DNA of 64,000 bases from an uncultured Collinsella sp. (GTDB taxonomy: Bacteria; Actinomycetota; Coriobacteriia; Coriobacteriales; Coriobacteriaceae). The notes under the pieces were generated by a model. It did not search any database. It saw only the letters and a list, made by a program, of their open reading frames with translations, and was not told the DNA's origin. A program made the translations under genes and the position numbers. Numbering within the stretch: position 1 is the stretch's first letter; each line of letters begins with the position of its first letter. Positions 1 to 7,892 of this stretch are shown piece by piece. The DNA is taken from NCBI GenBank assembly GCA_900542085.1, contig UQMK01000009.1, forward strand, positions 12,277-76,276. Direction: 5' to 3'.

Positions 1-392
1 GCGCACCCAGCGGCGCCCGCGGCATCGATCACGGCATCGACCTTAGCCCAATCGCCAATGTTGCCGGGATTGATGCGGAGCTTAGCGGCACCGGCCTCCA
101 CAGCACCAATGGCGAGTTTATGGTTAAAGTGGATATCGGCAACGATCGGCACCGGAGACTCCGCACAAATCGTGCGAAAGCCCTCGAGCGCAGCCTCAGT
201 GGGCACGCTCACGCGCACAACATCACAACCCGCCTGGGCGAGTGCACGAACTTGTGCAAGCGTTGCCTGCGCGTCGGCGGTATCGGTGCAGGTCATGGAT
301 TGGACCACCACCGGTGCGCCGCCACCGATCTGAACGCCGCCCACATGCACGGGGCGCGTCAGCTCGCGCGGCAAAGGATGGGATAAAGACAA
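1..392 (-). CDS. ispG: 4-hydroxy-3-methylbut-2-enyl diphosphate synthase (partial, N-terminal part)
   Basis: This is the N-terminal ~130 codons of IspG/GcpE, the iron-sulfur enzyme that converts MEcPP to HMBPP in the non-mevalonate isoprenoid pathway. The gene runs off the left edge, so the C-terminal [4Fe-4S] cysteines are not visible. The reading frame begins with a TTG that has GGGGAG eight bases upstream; this ribosome site overlaps the stop codon of rseP. Visible family landmarks are the early VQSMT segment followed by TDTAD, the VRVSVP strand, VADIHFN and LRINPGN. It is the last visible gene of the pyrH-frr-uppS-cdsA-dxr-rseP-ispG run and shares its pathway with dxr two genes upstream. 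An in-frame GTG nine bases further upstream is less likely because it sits too close to the ribosome site. Confidence 0.93.
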   Translation of the reverse strand, partial: MSLSHPLPRELTRPVHVGGVQIGGGAPVVVQSMTCTDTADAQATLAQVRALAQAGCDVVRVSVPTEAALEGFRTICAESPVPIVADIHFNHKLAIGAVEAGAAKLRINPGNIGDWAKVDAVIDAAGAAGC

Positions 393-405
393 TCCAAACA
401 CTCCC

Positions 406-1767
406 CTACAAAATAAATCGAAGGACGTCGGAACGAAGCATATAGACAAACAGCAGCGCAAAGAGCACGATGCCGACATAGCTGACGATCGTCTGCACCT
501 TCAGCGGCAGCTCGCGACCGGCGACCTTTTGGATGATCTCGATAACCAGCTTTCCCCCGTCGAGCGGCGGAATGGGCAGCAGGTTCATAAAGCCCAGCGA
601 GAACGAGATGAGCGCGGCAAATGTCAAGAACGTCGCGGGGCCGGCTGCCGCCGCCTGAGAAGACATGACGCTGATGCCAACAATCGAGCTGGACTGATCG
701 AGTATCTCCATCGTATGCTGCGGCTGCAGCAGACGCATAACGCCCTCAGCAGTCTGCTGAACATAGGAGAACGACAGGCGCGCCGAGGTGATAGGGTCCA
801 AATGGACCACCTGCGTAGAAGCATAAACACCCAAACGCTCGTCCTCCTTGAGCGCGACCGAGGTCGAAAGTTTCTTACCGTCGCGCTGGTACTCAATGGC
901 GATATCGTCCTGACCGGCAGCCTTGCCGATGGCATCATACACATCCATCCAGCTGGAGCAGGACACGCCATCGACACTAAGAATCGTGTCGCCGGCCTCG
1001 ATGCCCGCCTTGGCGGCTATCGAGCCTTCTTCGACCTGACCGATCACATTGCTATCGACCGGCACCGATACGCCGGCGATAGAGTAGATACTCATAAGCA
1101 GCAAAAAACCCGTCAGAATATTGACGAGAATGCCCGCGAGCAGCATAAAGGCACGCTTGAGAAAACCCTGGCCCAGATAGGTATGCGATCGCTCCTGCTC
1201 AAGAAACTCCGAAGCAGTGACCGGCAGCTCCCACACATCGCCCTCGGCAGTCGCATGCTCTCGATCGAACTTGCGGCCGTCAAAGGTGGTATATCCTGCA
1301 GCATCGCGCGGCAGCGTCTGGTACCTAACCGGATAATAGCTAGGTGAAGGCTTCTCCCCTTCCTCGTACCAAGGCGCAATGGAACCCCAGCCCAAAAGCA
1401 AGGCACAAGCCTCGAGAACATCCTCCTCGGGCAGCTCCAGCTCGACGGAAAGGTCTGCAACCGAAACGCGACCATGACGATAGATCGCCGCAAGCACACG
1501 GTCGGCGCACGAGACATCGGTCGGGTCCATACCGCAGATAGCGGCATAGCCACCCAGCAGCAGCGGCGTCACGCCAAACTTGGTACCGATGCGACGCGAC
1601 GTATGATGAATATCGAAGCGGCACGGTAGGCCCAAGAAAAACTCGGTGACGCGCACGCCGCACGCACGGGCCGCCAAAAAGTGGCCGCCCTCATGCAGAA
1701 ACACGAGGACGGATAGCATCAAAAGGCCCCAAAAGACTGAGGAGAGAACGCTCAGAACAGTATCCAT
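406..1767 (-). CDS. rseP: RseP/RasP-type site-2 zinc metalloprotease (M50) with an inserted domain
   Basis: This is an intramembrane zinc protease of the S2P family, expected to cleave membrane-bound anti-sigma factors or signal-peptide remnants. The 453-residue protein has HEGGH at residues 25-29 in the first membrane helix, a membrane segment around 205-232, a PDZ domain at about 240-310 and the second zinc-ligand motif LDG at 402-404 with flanking helices. Between the first GGY motif (residue 72-74) and the second membrane helix lies a long extra segment. Residues about 87-131 read like a winged-helix domain and about 135-195 look extended. Family members normally have a short linker or another PDZ here. 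The ATG at 1767 is preferred over longer in-frame starts because it has AAGGA upstream and puts the first helix at the N-terminus. It lies between dxr and ispG in one run. Confidence 0.93.
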   Translation of the reverse strand: MDTVLSVLSSVFWGLLMLSVLVFLHEGGHFLAARACGVRVTEFFLGLPCRFDIHHTSRRIGTKFGVTPLLLGGYAAICGMDPTDVSCADRVLAAIYRHGRVSVADLSVELELPEEDVLEACALLLGWGSIAPWYEEGEKPSPSYYPVRYQTLPRDAAGYTTFDGRKFDREHATAEGDVWELPVTASEFLEQERSHTYLGQGFLKRAFMLLAGILVNILTGFLLLMSIYSIAGVSVPVDSNVIGQVEEGSIAAKAGIEAGDTILSVDGVSCSSWMDVYDAIGKAAGQDDIAIEYQRDGKKLSTSVALKEDERLGVYASTQVVHLDPITSARLSFSYVQQTAEGVMRLLQPQHTMEILDQSSSIVGISVMSSQAAAAGPATFLTFAALISFSLGFMNLLPIPPLDGGKLVIEIIQKVAGRELPLKVQTIVSYVGIVLFALLFVYMLRSDVLRFIL

Positions 1768-1790
1768 AAAACGAAAAGCAATCCTTACGA

Positions 1791-2978
1791 TTAAGAGCGG
1801 GTTGCAGCGAGCACCTCGGCGGCCTTGGCACGAGCCCACGTATCGATATCGCGAAGCTGCTCAAAGGATGCGACCGTCTGCGTATCGTGTGCATCCATGC
1901 ACGACTCGACGATACGGTCGATATCGGTAAAGGTACAGGCATCGTGCAGGAAGGCATCGACGGCAACTTCGTTGGCGGCATTCAGCACGCACGGCATGGT
2001 GCCGCCCGTTCTGCCGGCACGCTCGGCCAGCGCCAGGCAGCGGAATGTGTCCATATCGGCAGCATCAAACGTGAGCTGCCCGAGCTCGCGGAAATCGATT
2101 CGAGGCGCTGGGGTATCCCACCGCTCGGGATACGAGAACGCGAACTGGATGGGAATGCGCATGTCGGACGCACCAAGATGTGCCATCACAGAGCCGTCCG
2201 CATACTCGACCATCGAGTGGATCTTTGACTGGCGCTGAACGACCACGTTGATAAAGTCGAGATCGCACCCGAACAGGTGCATCGCCTCGATACGCTCCAA
2301 GCCCTTATTCATGAGGGTCGCAGAGTCGATGGTGATCTTAGCACCCATGGCCCACGTGGGGTGTGCCAGCGCATCGGAGCGTGTCACGCAATTGAGCTCG
2401 TCGCGCGTACGGCCAAAGAACGGACCACCCGAGCAAGTGAGCCAAATGCAGTGAGCCTCGCGCGGATTCTCCCCCAGATAGCACTGGTAGATGGCGGAGT
2501 GCTCGGAGTCGACCGGAATAAGCTGACCGGGCTGCGCCAACGGCATCAGCAGGTCACCGCCGACAACGAGGGACTCCTTGTTAGCAAGTGCAAGACGCTT
2601 GTTCGAGGTCAGGGCTGCATGGCTCGCTTCGAGCCCGGCAGCGCCCACAATGGCAACAAGCACACAGTCGACGTCATCGCGACGCGCGAGCTCACAAACC
2701 GCCTGCGCACCAACACCGAGCTCGGTGCCCTCGGGCAGCTCCTGCAGCACAGCGTCCGTACCGTGGGTGGTGTCGGCCACGGCAACGGCCGGAACCGAAA
2801 ACTCACGGGCGAACGCAACGAGCTCCGAGGTGCTGGAGTTAACGGACAGTGCCGTCACCTGCAGTCGATCGGCATGCTGACGGCATACATCAAGTGCCTG
2901 CGTACCGATAGAGCCCGTACAACCCAGGATGGCAACGCGAAGACGCCCATCGGGGCCGTACGTCGTCTGAAAGGCCAT
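1791..2978 (-). CDS. dxr: 1-deoxy-D-xylulose 5-phosphate reductoisomerase
   Basis: DXR catalyses the NADPH-dependent rearrangement of DXP to MEP, the committed step of the non-mevalonate isoprenoid pathway. The 395-residue length is normal. The N-terminal nucleotide-binding motif GCTGSIG is at residues 19-25, followed by the ANKESLV motif, DSEHSAIYQ in the metal- and substrate-binding region, and the TIDSATLMNKGLE segment. The ATG start overlaps the TAA stop of cdsA by one base (TAATG), implying translational coupling. The gene sits just before rseP, the common cdsA-dxr-rseP order of many bacteria, with ispG completing the pathway link. Confidence 0.97.
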   Translation of the reverse strand: MAFQTTYGPDGRLRVAILGCTGSIGTQALDVCRQHADRLQVTALSVNSSTSELVAFAREFSVPAVAVADTTHGTDAVLQELPEGTELGVGAQAVCELARRDDVDCVLVAIVGAAGLEASHAALTSNKRLALANKESLVVGGDLLMPLAQPGQLIPVDSEHSAIYQCYLGENPREAHCIWLTCSGGPFFGRTRDELNCVTRSDALAHPTWAMGAKITIDSATLMNKGLERIEAMHLFGCDLDFINVVVQRQSKIHSMVEYADGSVMAHLGASDMRIPIQFAFSYPERWDTPAPRIDFRELGQLTFDAADMDTFRCLALAERAGRTGGTMPCVLNAANEVAVDAFLHDACTFTDIDRIVESCMDAHDTQTVASFEQLRDIDTWARAKAAEVLAATRS

Positions 2979-3853
2979 TACAGCACGCCTCCGATCATCA
3001 AAAGCAGCTGCGCGGTAATGCAGCCAAAGATAAGCGAGTCGCTACGATCGAGCATGCCGCCATGGCCCGGAATAAGGTTGCCAGAATCCTTGACGCCCAC
3101 GCCACGCTTGATGCGTGACTCGATGAGGTCACCGATAACGCCCAGGATGGACACAACCACGCCGCAAAGCAGCGCATAGGGCAAGCTCAGCTTATAGAAA
3201 TGCGTCGCCCACAAAATAAGCCAGATAAGAACCGAACCCAAGATGCCGCCGACAAAGCCCTCCCAGCTCTTTTTGGGAGAGATCTTGGGGACCATCTTGT
3301 GCTTGCCGATACGACTGCCCACGATGTAGGCAAACGAATCGGAGACCCAGAGAGACGCGCAAACACCCACCGAAAGCAGGGCGCCGGCAAAACCGGGCAC
3401 GGCATCGCGCAGCAGCACGATGGCCGACAGCATAAAACCGGTGTAGATGGGACCCATGAGCGTCACAGCTACATCGGATATGCGGGTACGCGCCGACCAG
3501 ACATACCAAATACCCACCGCAAGCATCAGAGCAAAAAGCAGGGCATTCAACAGCAGCGAGTCACCCAGCGCCGAGAGCGGAAAGAGCACGGCGGCAGCGA
3601 TGCCCAGGCGCTCATTGGCCACCTTGCCATCGAGCTTCGTCATGCGGAAAAACTCAAAGCAGCACAGGCCGCTCATGACGGAGACGAAGATGGCGGTGGG
3701 AACGATACCCAAAACCAGGCAGAGAATAAATACGACGGCGTAGACGATACCTGCGGCGGCACGGGTAATAAAGCCGGCAAGCCACGAAGTCGCAGCCGCG
3801 CCGCTCTTGGCGGCAGGCGCCTTGGGAGCAGACGCCTTGGGACGATCGGACAC
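2978..3853 (-). CDS. cdsA: phosphatidate cytidylyltransferase
   Basis: CdsA makes CDP-diacylglycerol from CTP and phosphatidic acid at the membrane, feeding phospholipid synthesis. The 291-residue protein begins with an Ala/Lys/Pro-rich cytoplasmic segment of about 25 residues. Multiple membrane helices follow, and the C-terminal signature is complete: SRIKRGVGVKDSGN, then PGHGGMLDRSDSL, with the conserved Lys-Asp and Asp-Arg metal-binding residues. The start is GTG with GGAGG seven bases upstream. It follows uppS by two bases and overlaps dxr by one. Confidence 0.95.
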   Translation of the reverse strand: MSDRPKASAPKAPAAKSGAAATSWLAGFITRAAAGIVYAVVFILCLVLGIVPTAIFVSVMSGLCCFEFFRMTKLDGKVANERLGIAAAVLFPLSALGDSLLLNALLFALMLAVGIWYVWSARTRISDVAVTLMGPIYTGFMLSAIVLLRDAVPGFAGALLSVGVCASLWVSDSFAYIVGSRIGKHKMVPKISPKKSWEGFVGGILGSVLIWLILWATHFYKLSLPYALLCGVVVSILGVIGDLIESRIKRGVGVKDSGNLIPGHGGMLDRSDSLIFGCITAQLLLMIGGVL

Positions 3854-3855
3854 GA

Positions 3856-4650
3856 TTAAGCCTCCTCGGTCTTGCTCAGTCCACCAAACCTACGGTCGCG
3901 GCCCTGATAGGCCAAAATGGCGTTGACAAGACCCCAACGATCAAAGTCGGGCCAATAGGTATCGGTGACATAAAACTCGGAATAGGCAACCTGCCACAGC
4001 AGATAGTTCGAAAGGCGAAGCTCGCCGGAGGTTCGAATCACAAGCTCCGGATCGGGTAGCCCGGCGGTGTACAGGTGCGAAGCAACCATATCATCGTCGA
4101 TAGCGGCCGGATCGATCTTTCCGGCAGCGGCATCGAGCGCGATCTGACGGACAGCACGGGTGATCTCGGCACGGGCTCCGTAGTTGACGGCAAGTGCCAG
4201 CGTCATGCCGGTATGGTCGGCACACTCGGCAAGACCTCGCTCAAAGACATCGCGGGTCTTCTTGGGCAGTGCGGATATATCGCCCAAAAAGACAACGCGC
4301 ACGTTTTCGCGCTTAAGCAGCGGCAGCTCATCGATAAACGTCTTAGCAAACAGATGCATTAAAACGTTGACCTCATGCTGCGGACGATTCCAGTTTTCGG
4401 TGGAAAACGCATAGGCCGAAAGGACGTCGACGCCCAAACGCACGCATGCGGTAATGATCTCGCGCAGGGAAACGATACCGGCCTTGTGTCCCTCGGTGCG
4501 GGCAAGACCGCGTGCCGTGGCCCAGCGACCGTTACCGTCCATGATGCACGAAATATGATGCGGAATCTTATTGAGGTCAAGGTCGGAAAAACCGACGCCC
4601 GCAGGGGCGTCGGCAAAGTACTCGACCAGTTTGTTCTCGTCGTATTGCAC
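3856..4650 (-). CDS. uppS: isoprenyl diphosphate synthase (undecaprenyl diphosphate synthase family)
   Basis: This cis-prenyltransferase makes the C55 carrier lipid precursor for peptidoglycan and surface polymers. The 264-residue protein carries the catalytic-aspartate motif IMDGNGRW at residues 36-43, the FSTENW motif in the middle, and the C-terminal RTSGE...RLSN...LLW segment that binds isopentenyl diphosphate. The start is GTG with GGAG seven bases upstream. One base separates it from the frr stop codon. Its product would serve the mre/rodA wall genes and the polysaccharide locus elsewhere in the window. Chain length cannot be read with certainty from sequence. Confidence 0.94.
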   Translation of the reverse strand: MQYDENKLVEYFADAPAGVGFSDLDLNKIPHHISCIMDGNGRWATARGLARTEGHKAGIVSLREIITACVRLGVDVLSAYAFSTENWNRPQHEVNVLMHLFAKTFIDELPLLKRENVRVVFLGDISALPKKTRDVFERGLAECADHTGMTLALAVNYGARAEITRAVRQIALDAAAGKIDPAAIDDDMVASHLYTAGLPDPELVIRTSGELRLSNYLLWQVAYSEFYVTDTYWPDFDRWGLVNAILAYQGRDRRFGGLSKTEEA

Positions 4651-4651
4651 C

Positions 4652-5188
4652 TTAGATCTCCATGACCTCGGCTTCTTTTTCCTTCAGAAGCTCCTCAACC
4701 TTGGCAACATACTCATCGGTATACTTCTGAACCTTGGCCTGCTCGCGACGGACATCGTCCTCGGTGAGCTCTTCGTCGCGCTCGAGCTTGTTGTTAAAGT
4801 CGCGACGGATGTTGCGAATGGAGACCTTGGCCTGCTCGGCATACTCGCGGCACTCCTTGACGAGCTCGCGACGACGCTCCTCGGTGGGAGCCGGGAACGG
4901 CAGGCGCACGACGGTACCGTCAGAGTTGGGAGTAATGCCCAGATCGGAAGCGCTGATGGCCTTCACGATGGCATTGACGAGCGCCTTGTCCCAGGGCTCG
5001 ATAAGCAGCATGTGAGCCTCGGGGGTCTTAACGGCGGCAACCTGGGTAACCGGCGTGGGAACACCGTAGTAATCGACCGAAATGTCGGACAGAATGTTAG
5101 CGTTGGCGCGGCCCGTGCGAACCTTGGAGAAGTTGTGCTTGAGGGACTCGAGCGACTTGTCCATGTGGGCGGTGATGTTCTCTGCCAT
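4652..5188 (-). CDS. frr: ribosome recycling factor
   Basis: RRF splits post-termination ribosomes together with EF-G in the cytoplasm. At 178 residues it is slightly shorter than the usual ~185. It has the typical SLESLKHNFSKVRTGRANA helix near the N-terminus, the VDYYGVPTPVTQVA segment, and the charged C-terminal helix (VRREQAKVQKYTDEYVAKVEELLKEKEAE, spanning roughly 144-174). The ATG has AGGAGG upstream that is part of the end of pyrH, so the two genes are likely translationally coupled. Confidence 0.97.
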   Translation of the reverse strand: MAENITAHMDKSLESLKHNFSKVRTGRANANILSDISVDYYGVPTPVTQVAAVKTPEAHMLLIEPWDKALVNAIVKAISASDLGITPNSDGTVVRLPFPAPTEERRRELVKECREYAEQAKVSIRNIRRDFNNKLERDEELTEDDVRREQAKVQKYTDEYVAKVEELLKEKEAEVMEI

Positions 5189-5190
5189 GC

Positions 5191-5913
5191 TTAATCCTCC
5201 TGATAGACGAGCGTGCCGACGGGCTCACCCGAAAGCGCGCGTTTGACGGTGTCCTCGCCATCGATGTTGAGGACCAAAATCGGCATACGGTTATCCTGGC
5301 ACAGCGCCGTGGCCGTGGAATCCATAACCTGCAGACCGCGGACGAGAACCTCGTGATAGGTAATCTTGTCAAAACGTACGGCATCGGAACACTTGACAGG
5401 ATCCTTGTCGTAGATGCCGTCAACCTTGGTGGCCTTAATCAGAATCTCGGCACCGATCTCGCAGGCACGAAGAGCCGCGGCGGTGTCGGTCGTAAAGTAC
5501 GGATTGCCCGAACCGGCGGCAAAAATAACGACATTGCCCTTGGAAAGGTGGTTGATGGCGCGACGGCGAATATAGGGCTCGCAGATCTCGTTCATCTGGA
5601 TAGCGCTCATCACACGGCAGGGAACATCGTTGTGCTCAAAGGCATCCTGCAGGGCAAGCGCGTTCATAACGGTTGCCAGCATGCCCATGTAGTCGGCCTG
5701 GGCGCGCTCCATGCCACCGGCAGCGCCGGCCATGCCGCGGAAAATGTTGCCGCCGCCGACAACAACGCCGACCTCATGGCCAACGGCGAGCAGCTCCTTG
5801 ACCTGCTTGGCAAGATGGTCGGTAATCTTGGGGTCGATGCCATATTGGCCGTCGCCCATCAGTGCTTCGCCGGAAAGCTTCAGAAGCACGCGTTTATATC
5901 GGATGTCGGACAA
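5191..5913 (-). CDS. pyrH: UMP kinase
   Basis: PyrH phosphorylates UMP to UDP with ATP, in pyrimidine nucleotide synthesis. The 240-residue amino-acid-kinase fold protein shows LKLSGEALMG near the N-terminus, VVVGGGNIFRG for the phosphate-binding loop, the FAAGSGNPYFTTDTAA segment, and DNRMPILVLNIDG near the C-terminus. The start is TTG with AAAGGAGG six bases upstream. It heads the pyrH-frr-uppS-cdsA-dxr-rseP-ispG run, and a -10-like TATCAT lies about 30 bases upstream. Confidence 0.96.
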   Translation of the reverse strand: MSDIRYKRVLLKLSGEALMGDGQYGIDPKITDHLAKQVKELLAVGHEVGVVVGGGNIFRGMAGAAGGMERAQADYMGMLATVMNALALQDAFEHNDVPCRVMSAIQMNEICEPYIRRRAINHLSKGNVVIFAAGSGNPYFTTDTAAALRACEIGAEILIKATKVDGIYDKDPVKCSDAVRFDKITYHEVLVRGLQVMDSTATALCQDNRMPILVLNIDGEDTVKRALSGEPVGTLVYQED

Positions 5914-5944
5914 AGCGATCCTCCTTTAATTAGACTCTCAATAT

Positions 5945-5969
5945 GATAGCAAAGGCTCTGATAAGAGCC
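5945..5969 (-). promoter_or_regulatory. possible pyrH promoter with overlapping palindrome
   Basis: On the minus strand a TATCAT hexamer (about 5943-5948) suits a -10 element for pyrH. The perfect inverted repeat GGCTCT-tatc-AGAGCC at 5954-5969 lies just upstream, where a -35 or spacer would be. No good -35 hexamer is visible. The palindrome could be an operator or simply a remnant hairpin. Confidence 0.4.
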
Positions 5970-5972
5970 ATG

Positions 5973-6007
5973 AAAAAGCAGGCTGTGAGTAAAACCCACA
6001 GCCTGCT
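5973..6007 (-). terminator. rho-independent terminator of rpsB-tsf
   Basis: On the minus strand an 11-bp perfect stem (AGCAGGCTGTG pairing with CACAGCCTGCT), with a short loop, is followed directly by a run of five T residues. It lies about 25 bases past the tsf stop codon. Confidence 0.9.
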
Positions 6008-6030
6008 CATTACCAGCTACAAGAGCTTAT

Positions 6031-6900
6031 TTACTCGCCACGGACCAGACGGTCGAAGGCAACGACGGTAATGGTATCGCCGAGCTCCTTGGAGACCTGC
6101 TCAGCGTACTTCTTGATGGTGAGGGAGCTGTCCTTGATGAACTCCTGCTCGGTGAGCACGGACTGCTTGTAGAACTTCTCCAGACGGCCAACAGCCATCT
6201 TCTCCTGGATAGCCTCGGGCTTGCCGGACTCGGCAGCCTGAGCCATGTAGATCTCCTTCTCGTGCTCGACGGTCTCGGCCGGAACCTGATCGCGGGTAGC
6301 GCAAATCGGGGCGACGGCGGCAACCTGAAGGGCAACGTCGTGAGCGAAGGTCTTGAAGGACTCGGCCTGAGCGGTCTCGGCCTTCTCGAAAGCGAACTCG
6401 ACGAGGACGCCGATCTTACCACCCATGTGGATGTAAGAAGCGAGAGCGCCGTTCTCGGCCTTGCGGGCGGAGAAACGAGCGATCTTCATGTTCTCGCCCA
6501 TGATGTGAATCATCTCGGTGAGCTCGGAGGAAACGGTCTCCTCGCCCATCGGCTTCTCGAGCAGAGCATCGACATCGGCCGGCTCGGTGGTAGCGACAAC
6601 CTCGGCGACCTTGGAAGCAAAGCCGGTGAACTTGGCGTTGGAGCCGACGAAGTCGGTCTCGCAGGAAAGCTCGAGCAGAGCGCCGGACTTGCCGTCCTCG
6701 GAGACGAACGCGGCGACAGCGCCCTCGTTGGTCTCACGGCCAGCCTTCTTGGCAGCCTTGGCGAGGCCGTTCTTGCGCAGAACGTCAACAGCGACGTCCA
6801 TGTCGCCGTCAGCCTCGACGAGAGCCTTCTTGCACTCCATCATCGGGGAGTCGGTCATCTCGCGGAGCTGCTTGACCATAGCGGCAGTAATCTGGGCCAT
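6031..6900 (-). CDS. tsf: translation elongation factor Ts
   Basis: EF-Ts is the nucleotide exchange factor for EF-Tu. The 289-residue protein starts MAQITAAMVKQLREMT and has the helical N-terminal domain with the MMECKKAL motif, then the two core exchange subdomains including the ELSCETDFV segment. In the family the motif is usually TGAGMMDCKKAL; here the first part reads TDSPMMECKKAL, which is a tolerated variation. The ATG at 6900 has AAAGGA upstream; a longer in-frame ATG 15 bases earlier lacks a ribosome site. It follows rpsB by 45 bases as in most bacteria. Confidence 0.97.
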   Translation of the reverse strand: MAQITAAMVKQLREMTDSPMMECKKALVEADGDMDVAVDVLRKNGLAKAAKKAGRETNEGAVAAFVSEDGKSGALLELSCETDFVGSNAKFTGFASKVAEVVATTEPADVDALLEKPMGEETVSSELTEMIHIMGENMKIARFSARKAENGALASYIHMGGKIGVLVEFAFEKAETAQAESFKTFAHDVALQVAAVAPICATRDQVPAETVEHEKEIYMAQAAESGKPEAIQEKMAVGRLEKFYKQSVLTEQEFIKDSSLTIKKYAEQVSKELGDTITVVAFDRLVRGE

Positions 6901-6945
6901 TGTGGTTCCTTTCAAAGAGATGAAAAAGACTTAAATAGGACTGAT

Positions 6946-7674
6946 TTACTCGGCCTTGGGCTCGGCGGCCATCTCGGCCTCGGAGACCTGCTCCTTACCG
7001 GAGCCAGCGAGGCAGGCGTCGGCCATGAGCTCGCACATAAGGGTGACAGCGGAGATGGCGTCATCGTTGCAGGGGATGCCGTACTCGACCTCGTCGGGAT
7101 CGGAGTTGGTGTCGATCAGAGCGACGACGGGGATGTTCAGGCGCTGGGCCTCCTTGATGGCGTTCTCCTCGCGCTTGGTGTCGATGACGAAGAGAGCCTG
7201 GGGCAGACCCTTCATATCGCGGGCGCCACCGAGGTTGGTCTGGAGCTTAGCGAGCTCCTTGCCGAGCACAGCCTGCTCCTTCTTGGGCAGCACTGCCATG
7301 CGGCCGTCCTCGACCATGGCCTCGAGCTCCTCCATACGGTTGATGCGGGAGCGGATGGTGACGAAGTTGGTCAGCATGCCGCCGAGCCAACGCTGGTTGA
7401 TGTAAGGCATGTTGGCGCGCTCAGCGGCGTTCTTAACGGCCTCCTGAGCCTGCTTCTTGGTGCCGACGAACAGCACGTTGCCGCCCTTGGCGACGTTCTT
7501 GACGAAGGTGTAAGCCTGGTCGGCGTCAAGGATGGTCTGCTTGAGGTCGAGGATGTAGATGCCGTTGCGCTCACCGAAGATGAACGGCTTCATCTTGGGG
7601 TTCCAGCGACGGGTCTGGTGACCGAAGTGGCAGCCGGCCTCGAGCAGGGTGCGGATATTAATCTTGGTAGCCAT
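6946..7674 (-). CDS. rpsB: 30S ribosomal protein S2
   Basis: S2 is a small-subunit ribosomal protein. The 242-residue sequence has the N-terminal LLEAGCHFGHQTRRWNPKM signature region, NGIYILDLKQT, the GTKKQAQE motif and VALIDTNSDPDEVEYGIPCNDDA near the C-terminus, with a short acidic tail. The ATG has AGGAGG six bases upstream. It is transcribed with tsf from a consensus promoter about 140 bases upstream. Confidence 0.98.
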   Translation of the reverse strand: MATKINIRTLLEAGCHFGHQTRRWNPKMKPFIFGERNGIYILDLKQTILDADQAYTFVKNVAKGGNVLFVGTKKQAQEAVKNAAERANMPYINQRWLGGMLTNFVTIRSRINRMEELEAMVEDGRMAVLPKKEQAVLGKELAKLQTNLGGARDMKGLPQALFVIDTKREENAIKEAQRLNIPVVALIDTNSDPDEVEYGIPCNDDAISAVTLMCELMADACLAGSGKEQVSEAEMAAEPKAE

Positions 7675-7815
7675 ATTAAACCTCCTGTGGTTTGCCTCCG
7701 CGCGGGGTCATCCTCCAAAACCAACCCGGACATGTGCTACCAAAGCCCGGGCACCACGGTATGAAGTAGCCGCGCGTGCGTGATAAAAACCTGTTGCCGT
7801 GAAGCAACCCGATGA
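7675..7815 (-). promoter_or_regulatory. long 5' leader of rpsB
   Basis: About 130 transcribed bases separate the rpsB promoter from the start codon. The leader contains complementary C- and G-rich blocks (CCCGGG near 7747-7752 and CCGGG near 7724-7730) that could fold, and it ends in AGGAGG. S2 operons are autoregulated through leaders in several bacteria, but no described motif was recognised here. Confidence 0.4.
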
Positions 7816-7844
7816 ATGATAGCAGGATTGCCTCTTCCTGCCAA
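7816..7844 (-). promoter_or_regulatory. rpsB promoter
   Basis: On the minus strand TTGGCA (7839-7844) and TATCAT (7816-7821) are separated by exactly 17 bases, a near-consensus housekeeping sigma promoter placed between xerC and rpsB. Confidence 0.75.
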
Positions 7845-7892
7845 CCCGCAATCAAAACCACACACCTCGGTGCGGCGCGGGAGGCCCTTCTC

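Noticed and set aside
6262..7764. A 500-codon plus-strand frame opposite tsf and rpsB
   Set aside because: Antisense shadow; Leu/Gly/Asp/His-rich translation with no family features.
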